Shown: positions 7,258-12,307 of the stretch, piece by piece | Numbering within the stretch: the first letter of the stretch is position 1 | Layout: each line of letters begins with the position of its first letter | DNA from: Chloroflexota bacterium | GTDB taxonomy: Bacteria > Chloroflexota > Anaerolineae > Promineifilales > Promineifilaceae | Reading direction: 5' to 3' | Length of the DNA: 12,307 nucleotides | Assembly (NCBI GenBank): GCA_024223125.1 | Contig: JAAEOP010000284.1 | Coordinates: 1 to 12,307, forward strand | Position numbers and translations under genes: made by a program | The notes under the pieces: generated by a model | Database searches by the model: none | The model's input: only the letters and a program-made list of their open reading frames with translations | Told to the model about the DNA's origin: nothing

Positions 7258-8475
7258 TTACCCAAGTACCACTGGGTCTGCATCTTCCCAGCTCAAAACC
7301 TTGTCGCCGTTGCGAATCGCTTCCAAATCATCCTGGAACTCAGCCCAATATTTTTCCCAATCAACACCCAATTTTTCTAGCAACGGCCGCCAATCACTCG
7401 TATGCCAATGCAGTTGCAGCACCCGGAACGGATGTGCCCCCATTGCCAAAGCGGCCACCTGAGCATCCGAGAGAACGGGAACGCCGACATTAAAATTGTG
7501 CGCTTTACCGGTAAACTGGCTTTTATCCAGCGTCGTTACACAGCCCGTGTCATGGGCCACCACCAAATCAGGATCAACCTCATCCTTCATCACCTGAATC
7601 TTGCGCTGCACTGCAAAAGAGCGGGTGAAGTCGCGCTGCACCAGCACATGACGGAAGCCAAAGCCGCAGCAATCAAACCAGGTGGAATAATCGGGCACGT
7701 CGGCGCCCAAAGCCTGCACCGTTGCCGTCACCGTCGCCGTGCGCTGTCCGCCAAAAATATCGGGGTCATAAATGGCGTCCTCCACCACAATTTTGTGGTA
7801 ATGGCAAGCCGTGTGAACCGTCGCCGTAATATCGCTGAAATCCACAACCTGCCGTTCAGCAATGCGATCCCGCATCACATGCACCCATTCGCTGTAATGG
7901 ACAACTTCTTCGGGTATAACCAATGGTTTACCCAATTTTTCCAAAACGCGACGCACTTCAGCCCGGTACTCTGGATGATGAACAATCTCTTCGCGGCACT
8001 CTTTGTAATGTCCATAACTGGTGCCGCAATGGATGAACGGATAGTAACCAGTCTCGTAAGCGGCCGCATAGTTACGCGCCATCACTGCCAACTGAGCCAC
8101 GGGATTAGATGTCCCCGAAGCATAATAGTTCCAGCCGGTACAGGAAGTTTGGTCAGTGGGGTCAATATGATCAATGTCAAATTGACGATGCAGCCAAAAG
8201 ATGGAAGCGGTGTAGCCAGGAATATGCCCACATTGGCCACAGGATTTATGATGCCATGTTTTGCCGATGGGGATTTTTTTCGTACGGCCGTATTTCGTCT
8301 GCACCTCAATATATGGCTCTGGAACCCGCTGCACAATCAGTTCACCCTTGGCCTCCAGTTCAAACAACTCTTCCCGTAAATCATGGGTCGGCGCTTTTGC
8401 TGGGTCGCGGCGTACAGAACGCGCCTTCTTCTGCAAAATATTGTCAACAATTGGAATATAACCTGGCACGCTCAT
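7258..8475 (-). CDS. shdrB1: sHdrB1, CCG-domain subunit of the sHdr complex
   Basis: HdrB-like catalytic-type subunit, 405 residues from the ATG at 8475. That ATG overlaps the shdrC1 stop as ATGA and is seven bases from GGAGG, so it is preferred over the ATG at 8481. Seen (numbered from 8475): first cysteine set HKSCGQCG (79, 82), Cys112, Cys150 and Cys160; second set TACHYH (224), WFDCCGFGF (269-270) and DTGCVTTLD (312). The second CCG motif therefore ends CxxT instead of CxxC, so its cluster may have a non-cysteine ligand. An N-terminal stretch of about 75 residues precedes the first motif. In methanogen HdrB such motifs hold noncubane [4Fe-4S] clusters that cleave disulfides. Its place between shdrC1 and shdrA supports B1 over B2. 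Confidence 0.92.
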   Translation of the reverse strand: MSVPGYIPIVDNILQKKARSVRRDPAKAPTHDLREELFELEAKGELIVQRVPEPYIEVQTKYGRTKKIPIGKTWHHKSCGQCGHIPGYTASIFWLHRQFDIDHIDPTDQTSCTGWNYYASGTSNPVAQLAVMARNYAAAYETGYYPFIHCGTSYGHYKECREEIVHHPEYRAEVRRVLEKLGKPLVIPEEVVHYSEWVHVMRDRIAERQVVDFSDITATVHTACHYHKIVVEDAIYDPDIFGGQRTATVTATVQALGADVPDYSTWFDCCGFGFRHVLVQRDFTRSFAVQRKIQVMKDEVDPDLVVAHDTGCVTTLDKSQFTGKAHNFNVGVPVLSDAQVAALAMGAHPFRVLQLHWHTSDWRPLLEKLGVDWEKYWAEFQDDLEAIRNGDKVLSWEDADPVVLG

Positions 8476-9170
8476 TCCCATTCCTCCAATTCTTCTTCCA
8501 TCACATCAACTAGCAAGTCGTACAAACCTTCATCCACTTCCTCGATGATGTCTATATTACCTGTCTCAAACCAGATGGTATAAAGTTCGCGCAATGTATT
8601 TTCATCCGTTTTCCAGGCTGCGTCCGTCACGCCGCGCAAGGTGTCTACCGGAATTGCTTGCCGCCATGTGTGCATATTGCCTTTGAAATCAGTCACCCAC
8701 GGCCCCCAATCGGGAAAGAAATCAGGCTGTAACATATCGGGCGAGACCTGATTTCCCTTGAGCATCACTTTATAAATGACGCGCGTGTAGCCTTGCAGCA
8801 CATCTTTGGCTTCCTGCACCCCATTACGCACCGCCATTTCCCGAATCACCGTCACCAGACCGCCGGGATTGTTCTGACGTGGACAGCGCACACAAGAAAA
8901 GCATTGGGCGCAGTTCCAGATGTCTTCTACCATAATTTCATAGAAGCGTTCCACATCCTCCCGCGCCATCGTCTGGGCAATGACACGCGGACTGTAATCA
9001 TAAAATCGGGCGGAGGGACAGGCCGACACACATATCCCACACTCATAACAACCATAGATATACCCAGGATAGCGTGGATCGGCTTTTACTTCTAAGAAGA
9101 GCCTTTCCTTCTCCTCATACGGTACATCGGGGTATTTATTGGTTACTTTACCAAGCGTCCATTCTGCCAA
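8472..9170 (-). CDS. shdrC1: sHdrC1, ferredoxin-like subunit of the sHdr complex
   Basis: HdrC-like electron carrier with two [4Fe-4S] sites, 232 residues. Seen: CYECGICVSACP (Cys41/44/47/51), a standard CX2CX2CX3CP motif, and CAQCFSCVRCP (Cys87/90/93/96), one residue shorter before the last cysteine. The C-terminus is strongly acidic (IIEEVDEGLYDLLVDVMEEE). The start is TTG at 9170: an almost ideal AAGGAGGTG lies just upstream and the protein then begins MAEWTLGKV. Its stop overlaps the shdrB1 start by four bases, so the two are translationally coupled, as expected for a C1B1 subcomplex. A 21-base inverted repeat lies upstream. Confidence 0.92.
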   Translation of the reverse strand: MAEWTLGKVTNKYPDVPYEEKERLFLEVKADPRYPGYIYGCYECGICVSACPSARFYDYSPRVIAQTMAREDVERFYEIMVEDIWNCAQCFSCVRCPRQNNPGGLVTVIREMAVRNGVQEAKDVLQGYTRVIYKVMLKGNQVSPDMLQPDFFPDWGPWVTDFKGNMHTWRQAIPVDTLRGVTDAAWKTDENTLRELYTIWFETGNIDIIEEVDEGLYDLLVDVMEEELEEWE

Positions 9171-9195
9171 ATTGCACCTCCTTCTTTCAGTAATC

Positions 9196-9256
9196 AGTGT
9201 TCAGTTTACAGTGTTCTGTGAGTCTGTAGTTAACGGAACACTGTAAACTGAACACT
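9196..9256. repeat. Perfect 21-base inverted repeat upstream of shdrC1
   Basis: Positions 9196-9216 are the exact reverse complement of 9236-9256, with a 19-base loop. On the minus-strand transcript this is a very stable hairpin between the thioredoxin-like gene and shdrC1, about 25 bases before the TTG start. No T-run follows on the minus strand, so it looks more like an mRNA processing or stability element, or a mobile palindrome, than a terminator. Confidence 0.9.
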
Positions 9257-9257
9257 C

Positions 9258-9512
9258 TCATACACGTTGTTCCTCAATAGCTGCGGCAAACTCATCCCGT
9301 TTGGGAACACCGGTAAACCGATGTTCGCCCACAAAAACGGTGGGGACGGAAAGGACTTGGGCTACTTTTGCTTTTTCACGACCGCTTGCACTGCCCAGGC
9401 TAATAATGTGGAGTTCAATGTCAAGGTTGTTAGCGGCCGTTTCCTGTGCCAGTTGAATCGCTTGCGGGCAGGTAGCACAGGTAGGGTGAGTAAAAACACG
9501 GATTGGGATCAT
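9258..9512 (-). CDS. Small thioredoxin/glutaredoxin-like protein with CATC active site
   Basis: 84-residue thioredoxin-fold protein. The active-site motif THPTCATCPQA gives Cys12 and Cys15 after the first strand (IPIRVFT), and VPTVFVGEH supplies the cis-proline (Pro57) loop. Size and layout match minimal redox proteins of the archaeal MJ0307/glutaredoxin-like type. Its ATG overlaps the lbpA stop (ATGA), so it is co-translated with LbpA and probably acts on the same sulfur path, for instance reducing or exchanging a disulfide on LbpA or a DsrE-type protein; that role is inference. No signal peptide, so cytoplasmic. Confidence 0.88.
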   Translation of the reverse strand: MIPIRVFTHPTCATCPQAIQLAQETAANNLDIELHIISLGSASGREKAKVAQVLSVPTVFVGEHRFTGVPKRDEFAAAIEEQRV

Positions 9513-9994
9513 GTTATTCCTTCTGGAAATTCATATCCTTCACAATGAATACAATCATCCAAATTCTTCTCGATCATCACAGTTTCGTAAGCGACCAAAG
9601 CTTCATCTCCTGTCTTTAGCGCCGTTAAATCTTCTTTCAGATTGGTGGGTTCTATCTGTACCACCCAACCTTTGTCATAGGGACTGCGGTTCATTAAGCC
9701 GGCATCCAAAGGCAAGGTTTCGTTGACTGCCGCCAAAACGCCAGCGATAGGCGTTCGCAAAGCGCCTAGCCATTTGCCGCTTTCTACCAAAGCGACCACT
9801 TTGTTTCGCGGGTAAAACTTGCCTATGGGTCGGTAGCTGACGGTTAACATACTGCCCGCAGTGGTTTGGGCCACGTCGGTAAAACCGAGAGTAACAATGT
9901 TGTCGGGGTTCGGCCGTATCCAAATATGGCTCTCCACCAAATAATACAAATCCAGCGGTAGCACACAGTTACGAACCAACACCACATTATCCAT
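9509..9994 (-). CDS. lbpA: Lipoate-binding protein of the sHdr pathway (GcvH-like)
   Basis: GcvH-fold carrier protein, 161 residues. N-terminal features (ESHIWIRP, VTLGFTDVAQTTAGSMLTV) match the lipoyl domain of glycine cleavage H protein, and the hairpin VVALVESGKWLGALRTPIAG places the lipoylated lysine at Lys74. In sHdr organisms LbpA, not GcvH, carries the sulfur intermediate or electrons for the Hdr-like complex; no glycine cleavage genes are near, which supports LbpA. An unusual tail after about residue 142 contains DDCIHCEGYEF, a CxxC at Cys148/151. The ribosome site AAAGGA precedes the ATG at 9994; the next gene overlaps the stop by four bases. Dedicated lipoate ligase and lipoyl synthase genes are not in the window. 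Confidence 0.9.
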   Translation of the reverse strand: MDNVVLVRNCVLPLDLYYLVESHIWIRPNPDNIVTLGFTDVAQTTAGSMLTVSYRPIGKFYPRNKVVALVESGKWLGALRTPIAGVLAAVNETLPLDAGLMNRSPYDKGWVVQIEPTNLKEDLTALKTGDEALVAYETVMIEKNLDDCIHCEGYEFPEGIT

Positions 9995-10014
9995 AACCGC
10001 AATCCTTTCAAAAC

Positions 10015-10419
10015 CTAAAATGAAATAACCGCGTCAGCCTCAACTGCCATCAGATTAAAAGCCGCCCCGCCAATCATTTCCACCCCGTCAATCATGTCAT
10101 CCATCGTATACCCATGCAAATCAAGCGATGGCTGACAAATCAGTAAACGCACTTCCATGCCCAACGCCTGGTCAATGAAGTAGCGTAATTCCTTACCGCC
10201 GCCACCCGCTTTAGGCACGACAATTTCCTCTGGCGCCCCTTTGGCCAACAGTTGCGGGCCGTTCATGGTGAAGTAGATAGCTACCTCATTGTCCATGGCT
10301 GCCCCAGCGGCCGCTAAAAAAAATGGCGTTGCGCTCCGGGCTGGTGTGTCACGGCCGTGTGTCTGCACATACAAAATTTTATGTTCGTAATCGTCGTAAT
10401 CGTCGTTTCCCCAACTCAC
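10015..10419 (-). CDS. DsrE-family sulfurtransferase-like protein
   Basis: 134-residue DsrE/TusD-superfamily protein. Family features: KILYVQTHG first strand, the Ala-rich helix FFLAAAGAAM, EVAIYFTMNGPQLL, and VRLLICQPSLDLHGYTMDD with Cys95, the only cysteine, in the usual persulfide-carrying position; it ends GGAAFNLMAVEADAVISF. The start is GTG at 10419 with GAGG six bases upstream, and the N-terminus is oddly acidic (GNDDYDDYEHK). Probably a sulfur carrier between TusA/DsrE_2 and LbpA-sHdr. I cannot assign a numbered DsrE subtype from sequence alone. Confidence 0.87.
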   Translation of the reverse strand: MSWGNDDYDDYEHKILYVQTHGRDTPARSATPFFLAAAGAAMDNEVAIYFTMNGPQLLAKGAPEEIVVPKAGGGGKELRYFIDQALGMEVRLLICQPSLDLHGYTMDDMIDGVEMIGGAAFNLMAVEADAVISF

Positions 10420-10453
10420 AGTTAACCTCGCAAAATATATACACGGATGGAAA

Positions 10454-10599
10454 AAACACGGATAAGATAAAAAATCAATGTTGTAACTGTACAGGTGCGA
10501 CGCACTTTTCCCAGAGTAATGTCAATGCCGCTGCTCTTTGCAAGTGCGTCGCACCTCTGGAAGCTGAATAGTTACTCAGTGTTTTCCCTATCCGCGTTT
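10454..10599. repeat. Nested palindromic element between the two DsrE-type genes
   Basis: Inner arms 10493-10507 (AGGTGCGACGCACTT) and 10542-10556 are perfect 15-base complements with a 34-base loop, and each arm is itself an odd palindrome (GTGCG-A-CGCAC). Outer arms AAACACGGATA (10454-10464) and TATCCGCGTTT (10589-10599) are complementary with one mismatch. The 197-base gap 10420-10616 holds no gene; this looks like a REP- or MITE-like insertion. Confidence 0.75.
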
Positions 10600-10616
10600 A
10601 TAAAATTTCTTAGCCT

Positions 10617-11141
10617 TTAGACAAACAATGAAACATCAGCATCTTTGGCAAAATCCAGGAAAGTTGCCGCACCGCCTATAACAGCCTCTGGGATGAAATC
10701 TTCCTTTTCAAACCCAAAAACATCCATCGTCATCTGGCAGCCGACCATCTCCACACCCAAATCTGCGCACGCTTCGCGCAGTTCGCCGACCGTCGCTACC
10801 CCTTTGTTTTCAAAGGTCTTTTTCATCATGCCAGTAGCGGCCGCATTAAATCCAGGGAGCGATTGCAAAATGGTGGGTACCGGCATATCTACATTCTGCA
10901 ATCCTTCAGGGCCAAAGGGTAATTTCATGGGCATGGCTGGGTTGCCCAAAGGCGAAACCGCAGTGTCCAGTTCATCCAAAAGCAGCGTCAGGCCATAAAA
11001 AGTAAAGAAGATGCCCACTTCCCAACCCATGGCTGCGGCCGCGCTGGCCAGGATAAAGGGCGGATAGGCCCAATCCAGTGTCCCTTTACTGGCAATAAGC
11101 GCCAATTTCTTGGGCTTTTCATTTCCATTTTCATCCGACAT
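10617..11141 (-). CDS. DsrE_2-family (DsrE2/DsrE3-type) sulfurtransferase
   Basis: 174-residue protein of the DsrE/DsrF/DrsH-like family (Pfam DrsE_2 type). Recognised by LALIASKGTLDWAYPPFILA, AAAMGWEVGIFFTFYGLTLLL, MMKKTFENKGVATVGELREACADLGVEMVGCQMTMDVFGF, and the end IGGAATFLDFAKDADVSLFV. Cys125 and Cys135 are the candidate persulfide residues; the second is in the family's conserved position. Proteins of this type are often encoded beside tusA and exchange thiosulfate or persulfide sulfur with it. The ATG at 11141 has GGAG seven bases upstream. A terminator-like hairpin separates it from tusA, so it may be expressed less than tusA. DsrE2 versus DsrE3 cannot be settled without a tree. Confidence 0.88.
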   Translation of the reverse strand: MSDENGNEKPKKLALIASKGTLDWAYPPFILASAAAAMGWEVGIFFTFYGLTLLLDELDTAVSPLGNPAMPMKLPFGPEGLQNVDMPVPTILQSLPGFNAAATGMMKKTFENKGVATVGELREACADLGVEMVGCQMTMDVFGFEKEDFIPEAVIGGAATFLDFAKDADVSLFV

Positions 11142-11154
11142 GATATTTCTCCAT

Positions 11155-11191
11155 AAAACAAAAACCGCCGCACAGTTACTTCGTGCGACGG
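11155..11191 (-). terminator. Intrinsic-terminator-like hairpin overlapping the tusA stop
   Basis: On the minus strand the stem CCGTCGCAC ... GTGCGGCGG (one mismatch, nine-base loop) is followed directly by TTTTTGTTTT. It overlaps the last tusA codons and ends before the ribosome site of the next gene, so it may act as a partial terminator that raises TusA relative to the genes downstream. Confidence 0.6.
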
Positions 11192-11418
11192 AAATAAAAG
11201 ATATACGTATCTCCTTCCTGATGTGAATCCATCATCTCATGCCCAGTATTTTTTGTCCAGGCTTCCATGTCCGGCGGGGCGCCAGGGTCAGTGGCGATCA
11301 TTTTAAGAACCTGACCGACTTCAATCTGCTTGATAGCTTTGCTGGTTTTAATGACCGGTATGGGACATAACATACCCGTGCAATCTAGTGTCTGATCGGC
11401 CGTAAGTGCTTCGCTCAT
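11176..11418 (-). CDS. tusA: TusA sulfur carrier protein
   Basis: About 80-residue TusA/SirA-family sulfurtransferase. The CPxP motif is present (LDCTGMLCPIPVIKT), with the active cysteine at residue 18 and a further cysteine five residues before it, then VGQVLKMIATDPGAPPDMEAWTKNTGHEM, typical of the family. It takes a persulfide and hands sulfur to DsrE-type partners. The start at 11418 has AGGAG eight bases upstream, better spaced than the ATG at 11424. It is the first gene of the sHdr operon, so the operon promoter is expected upstream of 11424; I could not identify convincing boxes there. Confidence 0.95.
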   Translation of the reverse strand: MSEALTADQTLDCTGMLCPIPVIKTSKAIKQIEVGQVLKMIATDPGAPPDMEAWTKNTGHEMMDSHQEGDTYIFYFRRTK

Positions 11419-11467
11419 TTTCATTTCTCCTTCTGATAATAAAGATACAGGAATAGAGTTGCCCCCT

Positions 11468-11934
11468 TTATTTTAACGTACAATCAACAGCCAACCCATT
11501 ACCCGGAAGGGTGATTATGCCTCCCCCGCAGGGGGGATAAAGTCCAATCCTGCCTTTCCCAATGCGGCCGCCCGAATGAGTGAGTCTACATACAAATGCA
11601 ACATAACGCAGCGCCAGCCGTTCCACTTCCCCCAAAACCGTTTCATCTACACCAAAAAGATGATAATCCAGAAAGTGCATATCGGCCAGCAAAGCCAAAG
11701 TGAACGGGTAATCAGGCGTAATATGGACGGCTTGCGTTAAGGCGGCAAGAGCGGCCGCGTGAGATTCCTCTGTGTAGACGGCCACATAATGATAATAGCG
11801 GAGGATGGCATCATATACGGCCGTATCCTCCATCGTTTTGATCATCGGTTTTTCAGCCAGGGTGCGGGGAATGACGCCAAAACTGTCGCCAATTACGGCC
11901 GTAATCCGATTCACTGCTATATCTTCAAAAGCAA
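11468..11934 (-). pseudogene. Remnant of a TPR-type regulatory protein
   Basis: The segment VNRITAVIGDSFGVIPRTLAEKP, then AVYDAILRYYHYVAVYTEESHAAALAALTQAVHITPDYPFTLALLADMHF, resembles the tetratricopeptide part that follows adenylate cyclase or transcriptional-activator domains. The frame is closed upstream by TAG at 11936-11938, with a GTG at 11914 as the only plausible start, so the N-terminal domains are missing. After about 11590 the reading frame runs into repeat-like sequence around 11500-11545 (a CCCCC/GGGGG hairpin) and loses likeness to the family. It could be a short expressed protein of about 148 residues, but a decayed gene end is more likely. It lies 50 bases upstream of tusA on the same strand. 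Confidence 0.5.
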
Positions 11935-11941
11935 ACTAGCA

Positions 11942-12043
11942 CTTCGCGGCGTAAGTTCTCCCACATTAAACGCAACCCGCGAAGGACTTAAACAGTCTGG
12001 CGAATGAACTCTGAATAACGATGAGGTACTTACGCCAGACTGT
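11942..12043. repeat. Cluster of overlapping inverted repeats
   Basis: Three perfect stems can form: 11942-11949 with 11977-11984 (CTTCGCGG/CCGCGAAG), 11948-11956 with 12028-12036 (GGCGTAAGT/ACTTACGCC) and 11992-12002 with 12033-12043 (ACAGTCTGGCG/CGCCAGACTGT). The last two share bases on the right, so they exclude each other. No gene overlaps; the element could be a mobile palindrome remnant or a structured transcript upstream of the remnant and tusA. Confidence 0.6.
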
Positions 12044-12204
12044 ATTAGTCGGCCGGATTGCCATCATTGTCAAAAGTATCTAACCAAATGGCTCCACCCG
12101 TCGCAGTATCCGCAAATAACGGCCGTACATCCATCATTGTTACAAAAATTAGTATCCGTTCAGACCCTAAGGAATGAGGATTAAATAATCCCATGAACTT
12201 TAAT

Positions 12205-12274
12205 TTGTCATTCCCGCGAAGGCGGGAATCCACTCGACTAAAAAGATGGATACCTGCCTTCGCAGGTATGACAA
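12205..12274. repeat. REP-like palindromic repeat of the TCATTCCCGCGAAGGCGGGAA type
   Basis: Two hairpins, TTCCCGCGAAGGCGGGAA (12211-12228) and TACCTGCCTTCGCAGGTA (12251-12268), sit between outer arms TTGTCAT and ATGACAA. This is the widespread genomic palindrome that reads as VIPAKAGI and SRLRGND when translated. It occupies most of the N-terminal half of an 84-codon minus-strand frame (12045-12299), so I do not call that frame a gene; the rest of 12044-12307 shows nothing recognisable. Confidence 0.85.
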
Positions 12275-12307
12275 GTTCGGGGTTTAATAAAATCCCCATT
12301 CCTAAGA

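Noticed and set aside
7402..8379. 325-codon plus-strand frame opposite shdrB1
   Set aside because: It is fully antisense to a protein with conserved cluster motifs; no domain or ribosome site supports it.
3930..9170. Methanogen-type or electron-bifurcating Hdr
   Set aside because: HdrA is short without extra ferredoxin inserts, no hydrogenase or formate dehydrogenase subunit is present, and TusA, DsrE-type and LbpA genes mark the sulfur-oxidising form.
9509..9994. Glycine cleavage H protein
   Set aside because: It is the same fold, but no gcvT/gcvP is nearby and the gene sits in an sHdr operon, so LbpA fits better.
1192..12274. CRISPR array made of the many short repeats
   Set aside because: Repeats differ from spacer to spacer, lack regular period and unique spacers, and no cas gene is present.
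12045..12299. 84-codon minus-strand frame
   Set aside because: Its N-terminal half is a translated REP-like palindrome (VIPAKAGI, SRLRGND), a classic false gene; the C-terminal half has no family I recognise.

Overview
The window carries one long operon, read right to left (minus strand), for cytoplasmic sulfur oxidation by the sulfur-oxidising heterodisulfide-reductase-like (sHdr) pathway. In transcription order it has tusA, a DsrE_2-family sulfurtransferase, a small DsrE-family protein, a GcvH-like lipoate-binding protein (LbpA), a thioredoxin-like protein, shdrC1, shdrB1, shdrA, the sHdr-locus 'hyp' gene, an HdrC-HdrB fusion (shdrB3-like), a toxin-antitoxin pair, etfB, etfA, and the first 391 codons of a membrane iron-sulfur oxidoreductase of the ETF:menaquinone oxidoreductase type that runs off the left edge. 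The fusion gene plus etfBA matches what I recall as the 'type II' sHdr layout, as opposed to type I with separate hdrC2 and hdrB2.

Proposed flow (inference): TusA and the DsrE-like proteins pass persulfide sulfur to sHdr. LbpA carries the intermediate on a lipoyl group. sHdrA/B1/C1/Hyp/B3 oxidise it. Electrons go to EtfAB, then through the membrane protein to the quinone pool. No rhodanese, lipoate ligase or lipoyl synthase lies in the window.

Organism: a free-living bacterium of moderate GC, perhaps Chloroflexota. This rests on gene content and on the style of the intergenic repeats and is only a guess. The palindrome CGGCCG, usually as ACGGCCGT or GCGGCCGC, occurs about 46 times by hand count, roughly fifteen times chance, and resembles the HIP1 palindrome of cyanobacteria.

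Layout: 1-1173 membrane Fe-S oxidoreductase (partial); 1258-3035 etfA and etfB; 3036-3320 about 285 bases with at most one small gene; 3321-3850 YafQ/DinJ-like toxin-antitoxin; 3930-9170 sHdr core; 9258-9994 thioredoxin-like protein and LbpA; 10015-11418 DsrE-type proteins and TusA; 11468-11934 a decayed TPR-type gene; 11935-12307 structured repeats with no convincing gene. Several spacers inside the operon hold inverted repeats, each of different sequence. Two of these are read as false N-terminal extensions if the longest ORF is taken for etfA and hyp.
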